64,000 bases of DNA from Cepaea nemoralis. Its lineage: Eukaryota; Mollusca; Gastropoda; Stylommatophora; Helicidae. How positions within the stretch are numbered: position 1 is the stretch's first letter; each line of letters opens with the position of its first letter. The notes under the pieces are model-generated. The model saw nothing but the letters and a program-made list of their open reading frames with translations. It was not told the DNA's origin and ran no database searches. The stretch is taken from positions 1-64,000 of the forward strand of contig JACEFZ010004155.1 in NCBI GenBank assembly GCA_014155875.1. The letters are read 5' to 3'. Both the position numbers and the translations under genes were made by a program. Shown here in pieces: positions 37,075 through 46,741 of this stretch.

Positions 37075-37436
37075 TCTTGGTTTCAGCGGCTATTCCCCAC
37101 TCGTGTGTTGGTTTCAGCGGCTATAAAACACTCGTGTATCCTACTGCCCATGTGTTGGTTTCAGCGGCTATACCACACTCGTGTATCCTTCCACCCAAGT
37201 CTTGGTCTTAGCGACTATAGCACTCTCGTGTTTCCTTGCGCCAAAGTCTTGGTTTTAGCGACTATACCACACTCGTGTATCCTTCCACCCAAGTCTTGGT
37301 CATAGCGGCTATACAACACTCGTGTATCCTTCCGCCCAAGTCTTGGTCTTAGCGACTATAGCACTCTCGTGTTTCCTTGCGCCCAAGTCTTGGTTTTAGC
37401 AGCTATACCATACTCGTGTATCCTACAGTCCAAGAC
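37075..37436. repeat. 47-bp minisatellite, left block
   Basis: About eight degenerate copies of a unit containing CTTGGTTTCAGCGGCTATAC and CACTCGTGTATCCT. Same repeat as 38468-39420. The two blocks are separated by a LINE fragment and its (CA)n tail. Confidence 0.9.
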
Positions 37437-37439
37437 AGC

Positions 37440-38430
37440 ATGTGAAGACAGGATTCGGCAGACTGAGCGGAAGAAATAATCCCTGATTCAACGGGCAAGA
37501 CGGCGTTTACCTGCAAAGCGTTGTGGAACGTAATGAGCACGGCAAGGCACGATGACCGCCCTGGTCATCCACTGCACCTGTATTCGCCTCCAGCCGTCTT
37601 AACCTGTCTTGCCACTGGACTCAGATGGACTCAGGATAGAGAGTGAGGTCGACGAATTGCGCAACTCTTCCTCACTTTAATCCAATTCATCGCGCAAGTA
37701 ATTCTTCATCCAACGTCATATATCACCTTCAAGCCCTGTGGCGATGGGCGAGCGGCGAAGCGGCAGGCTTGGGTACGCTGGCAGCCGTTGTCGCAGACCT
37801 GCACACAGGCGGTTCAGGCCATATGGTCGTCTCTACTAACTGGAGCAACGGTTGGATTCGGCAGCCCCCTGAGCGACTGAGCAGCCCTCTTAGGAAGCTA
37901 CTGAAGATTAAATGGCAAGACAAGATCCCAGACACTGAAGTCCTAGAAAGAGCGTCCATGCCTAGTATCGACACTCAACTAATGAAGAATCAGATTCGCT
38001 GGGCTGGTCACTTAACTCGCATGCCAGATCACAGGCTCCCTAAACGAATTTTTTACGGCGAGTTGCGTAGTGGTAAACGCTTCCAAGGTGGCCAGAGGAA
38101 CCTCTTTAAAGACACTCAGAAAATCTCACTGAATGCTGTTAGAATTCATTATGAAACCCGGGAGACTGCAGCAGGGACCGAAATTCGTGGCGTGCATCAT
38201 TAAGCAAGGGTGCAGTCACGTGTGAGGCAACCAGGACTGCAAGAGCTGTGAAGAAAAGACAGAATAGAAAAACCACTGCAGGAAATCCTCCTTCAGAAAC
38301 GTCAAGCATTCTTTGTCCCACATTGTCAAAGAACATCTGGAAACAGAATAGGCCTTATCATTCATCTTAGAACTCACGGCTCCATACTATCAACCCCACT
38401 GGATGACATGAATTGTCATCATCATTCTTG
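37440..38430 (+). mobile_element. 5'-truncated LINE with finger-tail region, inserted in the 47-bp array
   Basis: The recognisable LINE part starts at about 37885: LRKLLKIKWQDKIPDTEVLE, then NQIRWAGHLTRMPDHRLPKR, FYGELRSGKRFQGGQRN and KDTQKISLNAVRI (open to 38203). Broken sequence to 38400 corresponds to the C-terminal finger that is still legible in the related copy at 63303-64000. The shared 3' end is GTCATCATCATTCTTGATGG (38416-38435), followed by (CA)n. Positions 37440-37880 are unassigned sequence within the same insertion. Confidence 0.7.
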
Positions 38431-38431
38431 A

Positions 38432-38467
38432 TGGACACACACACACACACACACGCACACACACACA
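38432..38467. repeat. (CA)n microsatellite
   Basis: CA repeats with two CG interruptions, directly after the LINE 3' end and before the right block of the 47-bp array. It probably originated as the LINE tail. Confidence 0.8.
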
Positions 38468-39420
38468 CATCCCAAGTTTTGGTTTCAGCGGCTATACCAC
38501 ACTCGTGTATCCTACCGCCGAAGTCTTGGTTTCAGCGGCTATTCCACTCTCGTGTATCCTGCCGCCCAAGTCTTGGTTTTAGCGACTATAGCACAGTCGT
38601 GTATTCTTCCACCGAAGTCTTGGTTTTAGCGGCTATACCACACTCGTGAATCCTACCGCCTAAAATTCGGTTTTAGCGGCCATTCCACACTCGTGTATCC
38701 TACCACCCATGTCTTGGTTTCAGCGGCTATTCCACACTCGTGTATCCTGGAGCCCAAGTCGTGGTTTTAGCGGCTATTCCACACTCGTGTATCCTACCGC
38801 CCAAGTCGTGGTTTTAGCGGCTATTCCACACTCGTGTATCCTACCGCCCAAGTCGTGGTTTTAGCGGCTATTCCACACTCGTGTATCCTGCCGCCCAAGT
38901 CGTGGTTTTAGCGGCTATTCCACGCTCGTGTATCCTACCGCCCAAGTCGTGGTTTTAGCGGCTATTCCACACTCGTGTATCCTACCGCCCAAGTCGTGGT
39001 TTTAGCGGCTATTCCACACTCGTGTATCCTGCCGCCCAAGTCGTGGTTTTAGCGGCTATTCCACACTCGTGTATCCTACCGCCTAAAATTCGGTTTTAGC
39101 GGCCATTCCACACTCGTGTATCCTACCATCCAAGTCTTGATTTCAGCGGCTATTCCACACTCGTGTATCCTACCGCCCAAGTCGTGGTTTTAGCGGCTAT
39201 TCCACACTCGTGTATCCTGCCGCCCAAGTCGTGGTTTTAGCGGCTATTCCACACTCGTGTATCCTACCGCCTAAAATTCGGTTTTAGCGGCCATTCCACA
39301 CTCGTGTATCCTACCACCCAAGTCTTGGTTTCAGCGGCTATTCCACACTCGTGTATCCTACCGCCCAAGTCGTGGTTTTAGCGGCTATTCCATACTCGTG
39401 TATCCTACCGCCCAAGATCT
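38468..39420. repeat. 47-bp minisatellite, right block
   Basis: About 20 copies of a 47-bp unit with GTGGTTTTAGCGGCTATTCC and ACTCGTGTATCCTACCGCCC. A variant unit containing CTAAAATTCGGTTTTAGCGG recurs three times (about 38660, 39083 and 39271) at a spacing of roughly 4 to 9 units. This implies higher-order duplication of multi-unit blocks. Confidence 0.95.
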
Positions 39421-39772
39421 GGTTTCCCCCACCCCTCCCTCTCCCCGGCTCATGATGATGAAGATGATGGTGTGAGGCCTGCGATTGTCCATACAATTTT
39501 ATGCTCAGTGGTTTGGTATTCTTTCATGGCTGTTAAGGTTTCTTGGCAAGTTTTGCAGAAGGTATTTTGCCGTTGCTTTCCTTCTGGGCAGTGACTGTAC
39601 TAGTAGGTGGCCATAGCCATTGTCTCTACTGGTGAGATCATCTGCCTATCGCCGCAGAGTGCTCTCCAGACGATCTCCAGATGAGTGTATCAGACGCAGG
39701 ACATCTTGCTTATGACCGAGAAGTTTTCCGGAAGGTTGCTATGGGAGCGAGGTTTTGCAAAGAACATGCTAC
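39421..39772. other. Unassigned sequence
   Basis: No coding frame or family recognised. It contains a short GATGATGAAGATGATGG stretch at about 39452-39470. Confidence 0.4.
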
Positions 39773-39821
39773 TGAATGAATGAATGAATGAATGAATGAA
39801 TGAATGAATGAATGAATGAAG
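39773..39821. repeat. TGAA tetranucleotide array
   Basis: About 12 perfect TGAA units. Confidence 0.95.
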
Positions 39822-39929
39822 TTTGCTAGTGATGTCTGATCTTTCGACGTTCATCCCATTGTCAAAAATAACGTAAAGCAATTTACTCCAAATCGCCAGC
39901 GGCGGACCTTAAACTCGCACGTCGGAACT

Positions 39930-40060
39930 GTGAAACTGGCATAGTGGATAAGACGCTTGTTTACAAATAGAGCTGTCTGGCAGTGACAGGACTCTGAATC
40001 CCACATCTGCGGTCTAACGGTTCGAACCAGTCTCGACAAATGGTACAGGATACATGTTTC
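39930..40060 (+). repeat. Possible tRNA-derived SINE head (third family)
   Basis: A pol III A-box-like CTGGCATAGTGGATAAGACG at about 39936-39955 is followed by a B-box-like CGGTTCGAACCAG at about 40017-40029. The ~80-bp spacing is longer than in a normal tRNA, and no cloverleaf is evident, so a SINE head is more likely than a tRNA gene. There is no second copy in the window to confirm a family. Confidence 0.45.
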
Positions 40061-40374
40061 CAATGATCTGGTAATTGCCTGGAGTAGATGTACAAAGTAA
40101 GTTACATGTAGAAGAGCCCAAACAAAACCGGCATTTCACGAGATGAAGAAATGAAGAATATTCTCTGCAATTTATCCTTATCCATCGAGGTGTGGACAAG
40201 AGTTCTTAATAGCTATACAGAGCCAAACTTGATGTGTAGAAGCGAATCATGGACAATTAGCAGACACGTGGAGAATTATATGGATGCTGCAGAGGTGTGG
40301 TTTTTATGGAAGAATGACGAGAACACCGTGGACGGAAAGAAAGACCAATGAAGATATTTGTTCCTGTGTTTTCG

Positions 40375-40650
40375 TTCATTGAACTCAAGGGTAGTCCATA
40401 CACACAACTTCTAGTAGTGCTGGGCTGGATTTTGCGTGTGGATTAGCTTTCCCTATTAACAGTGTCCCTCGCCATCAGGCGAACACACTCCGACTTCAGA
40501 GGTACTTATAATTTACGTCTCCAAATCAAGGACGAGAGGTCAACATTTTAGTCTAACTGTCCGTGTAGGGATTGAACCGCTAACCTTGGAATCAGTACAC
40601 CGGATGTTTAAGAACACACGTTCTTATCCATTCGGCCATGTTGACCTACA
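40375..40650 (-). repeat. tRNA-derived SINE, family 1, most complete copy
   Basis: Read on the minus strand, it starts with an A-box region TCAACATGGCCGAATGGATA (about 40648-40629). A B box GGTTAGCGGTTCAATCCC follows (about 40585-40568), then a body shared with 238-480, 34775-34925 and 59655-59777. The head is tRNA-like, and the 3' end falls near GTTCAATGAACG at 40375. It is inserted in RTE copy E between its thumb and C-terminal domains. Confidence 0.8.
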
Positions 40651-40754
40651 ATACAGATATCTTGAAAGAAGTTAGCTCACAAAGAGAATTGGTTATTCGC
40701 ATTAGAAGAAGATATGCCATATTCTTTGGGCATGTCATGAGTAGGGGGAAGTCG

Positions 40755-41347
40755 GAGTATGTCTTTACAACGGAACGACTGGAGTATGTCGTCATAACGG
40801 GAAGGATGGAGTATGTCGTCACAACGGGACGGCTGGACTATGTCGTCACAACGGGACGGCTGGAGTATGTCGTCACAACAGAAAGGATTTAGTATGACAT
40901 CACAACGGGAAGGATGGAGTATGTCGTCACAACGGGAAGGATGGACTATGACATCACAACGGGAAAGATGGAGTATGTCGTCACAAAGGAACGGCTGGAG
41001 TATGTTGTCACAACGGGAAGGATGGAGTATGTCGTCACAACAGGAATGATGGAGTATGTCGTCACAACGGCAAGGATGGAGTATGTCGTCACAACGGGAA
41101 GGATGGAGTATGTCGTCACAACGGACGGCTGCAGTATGTCGTCACAACAGGAAGGATGGAGTATGACATCACAACGGTGAGGATGGAGTATGTCGTCACA
41201 ACGGGAAGGATGGAGTATGACATCACAACGGGAAGGATGGAGTATGTCGTCACAACGGAACGGCTGGAGCATGTTGTCACAACGCGAAGGATGGAGTATG
41301 TCGTCACAACGGGACGGCTGGAGTATGTCGTCCTAACGAGAAGTTTG
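40755..41347. repeat. 27-bp minisatellite derived from LINE coding sequence
   Basis: Twenty-two tandem units modelled on GAGTATGTCGTCACAACG plus GGAAGGATG, each 27 bp except one of 26 bp (about 41105-41130). In the LINE frame each unit encodes EYVVTTGRM or a close variant. The 26-bp unit shifts the frame, and a TAG near 40890 also breaks it. Units with GACATC in place of GTCGTC are interspersed, which shows stepwise expansion. Confidence 0.95.
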
Positions 41348-41462
41348 AGGGGAAGAGAGGTGGGCTGGGACGGACCAAGGGAGAAGATGCTGGACAGTTT
41401 GACATCATTACATGGAGAAAGATCAGTATCAGAAATGATTGGTCACACACAAGTCAAATGGC

Positions 41463-41880
41463 TGTGGACAGGCATGACCACCAATACTATACGGCATGGC
41501 ATTTAAGAAGATTGACAGTACGTGAGACAGAAGGCTGTGGACAGACATGATCACCATCGCCAATCGGGATGGGGTATAAGAAGATTTGCTGTACATAAGA
41601 CAGAATGCTGTGGACAGACATGATCACCAATACTACACGGCATGGACTATAAGAAGATTGGCAGTACACGCGACAGGAGGTTGTGGACAGACATGATTAG
41701 CAACACCACACGACATGGACTATAAGAAGATTGACAGTACACGCGACAGGAGGTTGTGGACAGACATGATTAGCAACGCCACACGACATGGACTATAAGA
41801 AGATTGACAGTACACGCGACAGGAGGTTGTGGACAGGCATGATTACCAACACCACACGGCATGGACTATACGCAGAAGAA
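41463..41880. repeat. 73-bp tandem repeat of the LINE 3' end
   Basis: Six units begin with TGTGGACAG at 41463, 41536, 41609, 41682, 41755 and 41828, exactly 73 bp apart. The first unit overlaps the last codons of RTE copy E (LWTGMTTNTIRHG). The array is thus an amplification of the LINE C-terminus plus its short 3' flank. Later units are nearly identical, suggesting recent growth. Confidence 0.95.
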
Positions 41881-41934
41881 GGTGATAATAATTTAGCCAA
41901 CATGCAGGTCTGATCTGCTACTGGTATAACATGG

Positions 41935-42200
41935 ATCGTGACAACATGGCATGGTTTGTGACAACATGACACGATTTGTGATAACATGACATGGTTTGTG
42001 ACAACATGACATAATTTGTGACAACGTGACATGGTTTGTGTCAACATGACATAATTTGTGACAATGTGACATGGTTTGCGACAACATGACATCATTCGTG
42101 ACAACATGCCATGGTGTGTGAAAATATGACATGGTTTGTAGCAACATGACCTCAAATCTGACAACATGACCTCGATTCTGACAAGATGTCATCGATCAAC
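41935..42200. repeat. 20-bp minisatellite
   Basis: About 13 units of ACAACATGACATGGTTTGTG with substitutions. It starts about 55 bp after the 73-bp array. The open minus-strand frames rich in CHKLCHVVTNHV are translations of this repeat. Confidence 0.95.
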
Positions 42201-42590
42201 TTGCTGACTTTTACGACCCAATCAAATTAACTTGAATTATTAACGTTCAGTGACCACATGAACTGGCAATAGTTTTTGTGCCGTTATTTTGAATAAATTA
42301 ACGTACTTAAATGACTCCAGAAAACCAGGGAAAGGTATTGGGTAGCTGGTACTTTCAGATATTTCTATAGACTAATGACCACTAATTGGGTGATTTGGTC
42401 AATATTACGCCGAACGTCTTTCCTTCGGAGGACATTTTTGTGTACCCATTTTGGGTTGGGTTGACATGTGAGCCCAGATCGATTAGAAAACAAATTCAGT
42501 CTCGATAAGGATTCAAACATAGGACCATGGGACCTGGAGGCAAGCGTTCAGGTTACTGAGAAAATATAGAACCAAAAGCTACGTGGACGT
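42201..42590. other. Unassigned sequence with weak SINE-like signal
   Basis: No coding sequence. On the minus strand, ATGTTTGAATCCTTATCGAG (about 42525-42506) resembles a pol III B box. The A-box partner is poor, so this is only a hint of another SINE head. Confidence 0.35.
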
Positions 42591-42654
42591 CTCGGTGAGT
42601 TGTCTAACACAGCAACATGTATTATTGTAGAAACCCAGAGATCTTGTATAGACA

Positions 42655-42795
42655 TGACTGCAACAACAGCGGACGAGAAGAAGAGGACATTACTACAACA
42701 ACAGCGGATGAGAAAGGAGAAGATATTACTACAACAACGGCGGAAGAGAAGAAGACATTACAGTAACAACAGCAGACCGCAAGAAGAAGAAGAAG
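42655..42795. repeat. ~36-bp degenerate purine-rich tandem repeat
   Basis: About four units combining ACTACAACAACAGCGGA with a GAGAAGAAG-type purine block and ending in ACATTACT. The short open frame through it (42600-42803) comes from the repeat. Confidence 0.7.
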
Positions 42796-42807
42796 ACTGC
42801 TGACTAA

Positions 42808-42810
42808 ATA

Positions 42811-42887
<77 letters not shown>

Positions 42888-42919
42888 TGAGTGTGAGTGT
42901 GTGTGTGTGTATATATATA
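42808..42919. repeat. Compound (AT)n(GT)n microsatellite
   Basis: AT units, then about 35 GT units with a few GA interruptions, then AT units again. It ends at the proposed left boundary of the Helitron-like element. Confidence 0.95.
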
Positions 42920-43227
42920 TCTATATATATAAAAAAGAATGTATGTCTGTATGTCTGTATGTATGTTATTTATGCGTTCGTGAACGCTCCATCTGATTGA
43001 GATGAAATTTTCTACACGTCTTCTTCTCATTCCCGTGCTGCCAACTGTCGTAGTTTTTTAGTGTACAAACAGTTATTTACTTAATATTATTTAATATTTA
43101 ATTTCACATTATAATGTATATATAGCGAGGGGACATAACTTCTAATAGCATTGCTATATATGTAAAATTGTTGCATATTTCTCAAATAGGTGGACCTTTT
43201 CGCTACAGTTATCTACAGGCATATGCG

Positions 43228-43958
43228 TTATAATCCTCCTCCTCCTCCTACTCCTCCTTCTCCTCGTCCTCCTCCTCCTCCTCCCCTTCTTCTCCCCCAT
43301 CCTCCTCCTCCTCCCCCATCTCCTCCTCCTCCCCTTCCTTCCCTCTCCGCCTCCTCCCCCATCTCCACTTCCTCCTCTCTTCCTCCTCCCTCTCCTCCTC
43401 CTCCTCACCTCCTCCTCCTCCTCCCCTCCTCCTTCTCTTCCTCCCACCTCCTCCTCCTCCCCTAATCCTTCCCCTTTTCTCCCCTCCTCCTCCCTACCCC
43501 TCATCCTCCCTACCCCTTCTCCTCCTCCCCCTCCTCCTCCCTCCTGCTCATCCTATCCCTCCTACTCCTCCCTCCTCCTCTTGCCCTCCTCCTCCTCCCC
43601 TCCTACCCTCCTGCTCCCCTCCTTCTCCCTCCTCCTCCACCTCCTCCACCCTCCTCCTCCCCCTCCTCCCCCTCACCTACTCCTCCCCGTCCTCCTCCCC
43701 CTCCTCCTCCCCCTCCGACTCCTCCTCCTCCCCTCCGCCTCCTCCCCCTCCCATCCTCCCCCTCCCCCCTCCCTCCTCCTCCTCCTCCCCCTCCCGCACC
43801 TCCTCCCTCCTCCTCCTCCTCCCTCTCCTCCTCCTCCTCCTAACCCTCCTCCTCCCCTCCTCCTTCCCTCCTCCTCCTCCCCTCCTCCTCCCCCTCCCCT
43901 CCTCCCCCTCCTCCTCCTCCCCCTCCTCCCCGCCTCCCCCTCCTCCCCTGCTCCCTAT
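43228..43958. repeat. CCT-rich pyrimidine tract
   Basis: About 730 bp almost entirely of C and T on the plus strand, mostly CCT units with CCC and TTC variants. Proline/serine/leucine-rich frames on the plus strand and GEE-rich frames on the minus strand are not genes. Confidence 0.95.
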
Positions 43959-44004
43959 TTAGTTATTGGGATGAAGATTGTTCTCTTCCAATCTGTTCGC
44001 CATA

Positions 44005-44368
44005 TTTCCGGGAACGGAAACTGGAGCTTATATGACTACTTATATGAATTAAATGAGACGCTCCCTGCCAGGAACCGGGCGAAGCCGGGCAGGGCTTCTT
44101 ATATGGGAATGGGAACGGGAGCAGGGGCCGAATATGAATTAAATGAGACGCTCCATTTACCCAAGTTAATTGTTGGGGGAAGATGTAAAGATCTTTCAAG
44201 TGCTCTTTCTAATAATAGACAGACAGACAGACAGACAGGTAGATAGTCGGGAACGGGAACGGGAGCTTATATGACTACTTATATGAATTAAATGAGATGC
44301 TCCCCACCAGGTGCTGGGCGAAACCGGACCGGGTCAGACAGACAGACAGACAGACAGACAGACTGACT

Positions 44369-44420
<52 letters not shown>

Positions 44421-44504
44421 GTCGGGAACGTGAACTTATATGACTACTTATATGAATTAAATGAGATGCTCCCCATCAGGGACTGGGCGAAGCCGGGCCG
44501 GGCC

Positions 44505-44553
<49 letters not shown>

Positions 44554-44642
44554 GTCGGGAACGGGAACTTATATGACTACTTATATGAATTAAATGAGAT
44601 GCTCCCCACCAGGGACTGGGCGAAGCCGGACCGGGTCAGCTA

Positions 44643-44643
<1 letters not shown>
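44005..44643 (+). repeat. Repeated Helitron-like 3' terminal units separated by CAGA arrays
   Basis: Four good copies (44005-44100, 44247-44338, 44421-44507, 44554-44643) and one partial copy (44106-44165). They share TATATGACTACTTATATGAA, TTAAATGAGA.GCTCC and GGGCGAAGCCGG-like sequence. Between copies lie (CAGA)n arrays at about 44217-44238, 44336-44420 and 44507-44552. Only the last unit ends in CTAG before a T. Confidence 0.85.

Positions 44644-44716
<73 letters not shown>
44644..44716. repeat. (AT)n microsatellite
   Basis: About 33 AT units preceded by GTGT, directly after the proposed Helitron 3' end. Confidence 0.95.
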
Positions 44717-44720
<4 letters not shown>

Positions 44721-45480
44721 GCAGAGTTATCTGTCTTTTAGTTATACGGGCCGCTGTGTTAATCTGCCTTGGCATGAGTGTAACCAACGGTTGTGTGAGT
44801 GTTTAGATAGGGTCACAAAAAGTGAAAAGGTCAAAATCGTTTTTTCTATATATTCCTATTAAATGATAAACTGACACACAAGCATTAATATCTCGGCTTA
44901 AAAATGACCTACAGACTTGAATAATGTACCGTTTGATTTGTTTCTTCAAAGGGTTATGCAGGTTATAATTAAAAAGCAATTGCGAAAATGTTACTAAAGT
45001 GGCTAGCTAAACAAATAGAAAACCCTAACGAATAGACACTGCACATAATGCCAATGTAAAAACTAACACATGTTTTGTCCCCTGAAAGAGTTGTTTCCCC
45101 TGCTGACTGAGGTCAAAGTAAAACTGTAGACGAGAGAATGAATTTGACAGGACCGCCAAAGAAGTCTTCCACACACTATTATTCACTTCCGTTGATGGCG
45201 GAGATGTCGATTAACAGTTCCAGCCGGGGAAAACGATTTCATGGGACGGTGAACTGACTAAACGAAGGCGGACAGTTTGGTGTACCAACAGACAGAAGCC
45301 AAACATGAATGGTAGCCGTTGGGCCAGGCCATTATTCCCCTACTCCCGTGTTAGCATTGTACAGGGTGTTTGTAATAAGAGTATGGGTTAGCTGTGTTTA
45401 ACCAACCTACTGTGGGGTGTAACTATGTTTGGCTGCGCAAGTCTGTGGGGACGGGTAGGCTACATGCAAGTGTGGGAGAT
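44717..45480. other. Unassigned sequence
   Basis: About 760 bp with no long open frame, tandem array or recognised element. Confidence 0.4.
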
Positions 45481-45481
45481 G

Positions 45482-45672
45482 GGAAATATAATGTGCACAA
45501 GTGGAAGATGGTGTGTTATGTATGTAAGTGTGGGTAGATGGGTATGTTATATATGTAAGTATGGAGAGATGGATATGTTATATATATAAGTGTAGGGAGA
45601 TGGGTATGTTATATATATATAAGTGTAGGGAGATGGGTATGTTATATATGTAAGTGTGGGGAGATGGATATG

Positions 45673-45743
<71 letters not shown>

Positions 45744-46741
45744 AGTGTGGGGAGATGTGTATGTTATATGTATGTAAGTGTGGGGAGATGGATATGTTAT
45801 ATATGTAAGTGTGGGGAGATGTGTATGTTATATATGCAAGTGTGGGGAGATGGGTATGTTATATATGTAAGTGTGGGGAGATAAGTATGTTATATATGTA
45901 AGTGTGGGGAGATACGTATGTTATATATGTAAGTGTGGAGAGATGTATATGTTATATATGTAAGTGTATAGAGATGTGTATGTTATATTGTAAGTGTGGA
46001 GAGATGTGTATGTTATAATGTAAGTGTGGGGAGATGTGTATCTTATAATTTAAGTGTGGGGAGGTAAGTATGTTATATATGTAAGTGTGGGGAGATGTGT
46101 ATGTTATATATGTAAGTGTGGGGAGATGTGTATGTTATAATGTAAGTGTGGGGAGATGTGTATGTTATATATGTAAGTGTGGGGAGATGTGTATGTTATA
46201 TATGTAAGTGTGGAGAGATGTGTATGTTATAATGTAAGTGTGGGGAGATGTGTATGTTATAATTTAAGTGTGGGGAGATGTGTATGTTATATATGTAAGT
46301 GTGGGGAGATGTGTATGTTATATATGTAAGTGTGGGGAGATGTGTATGTTATATATGTAAGTGTGGGGCGATGGGTATGTTACATATGTAAGTGTGGGGA
46401 GATAAGTATGTTATATATGTAAGTGTGGGGAGATGTGTATGTTATAATGTAAGTGTGGGGAGATGTGTATGTTATAATTTAAGTGTGGGGAGGTAAGTAT
46501 GTTATATATGTAAGTGTGGGGAGATGTGTATGTTATAATGTAAGTGTGGGGAGATAAGTATGTTATATATGTAAGTGTGGAGAGATGTGTATGTTATAAT
46601 GTAAGTGTGGGGAGATGTGTATGTTATAATGTAAGTGTGGGGAGATGTGTATGTTATATATGTAAGTGTGGGGAGATGTGTATGTTATATATGTAAGTGT
46701 GGGGAGATGTGTATGTTATATATGTAAGTGTGGGGAGATGG
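45482..46741. repeat. 31-bp minisatellite with internal (AT)n block
   Basis: About 40 units modelled on GTAAGTGTGGGGAGATGTGT plus ATGTTATATAT, with 28- to 32-bp length variants. An (AT)n block of about 65 bp occupies 45674-45740. The array stops where the 3' end of the RTE LINE begins (GGTCATCATCATCAAGTG). A related single unit, AAGTGTGGGTGATGTGTATA, also preceded by (AT)n, lies on the far side of that LINE at about 58094-58115. Confidence 0.95.

Larger units (their letters stand above)
40130..41515 (+). mobile_element. RTE-type LINE copy E, split by a SINE and with amplified coding repeats
   Basis: The RT thumb is at 40130-40350: MKNILCNLSLSIEVWTRVLN, then CRSESWTISRHVENYMDAAE. A family 1 SINE interrupts at 40375-40650. 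Coding resumes at 40655 with RYAIFFGHVMSRGKSEYV. The next motif, normally a single EYVVTTGR segment, is expanded into 22 tandem copies (40755-41347). The natural C-terminus then follows: GPREKMLDSLTSLHGERSVS and LWTGMTTNTIRHG, ending at about 41506. The order matches the RTE at 46741-48802, where only one such motif is present. Confidence 0.8.
42920..44643 (+). mobile_element. Non-autonomous Helitron-like element
   Basis: The proposed 5' end is TCTATATATATAAAAAAGAA at 42920 (Helitrons start with TC), followed by TTCGTGAACGCTCCATCTGA and GATGAAATTTTCTACAC. The proposed 3' end is GGGCGAAGCCGGACCGGGTC and CAG, then CTAG at 44640-44643. That fits a GC-rich hairpin just before the CTRR terminus. 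The left flank is A and the right flank is T, consistent with insertion into AT. There is no Rep/helicase frame inside; instead it holds a 730-bp CCT-rich tract and CAGA arrays. Termini alone support the call, so the class assignment is an inference. Confidence 0.55.

Noticed and set aside
38468..39420. CRISPR-like regular repeat of 47 bp
   Set aside because: The whole period is conserved; there are no alternating unique spacers and no cas genes.
40755..42200. CRISPR-like arrays (27-, 73- and 20-bp units)
   Set aside because: Units are contiguous without unique spacers, the sequence is animal-like, and two of the arrays derive from LINE coding sequence.
43190..43965. Proline-rich proteins in the CCT tract
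   Set aside because: Low-complexity pyrimidine tract; multiple frames open on both strands, no motifs.
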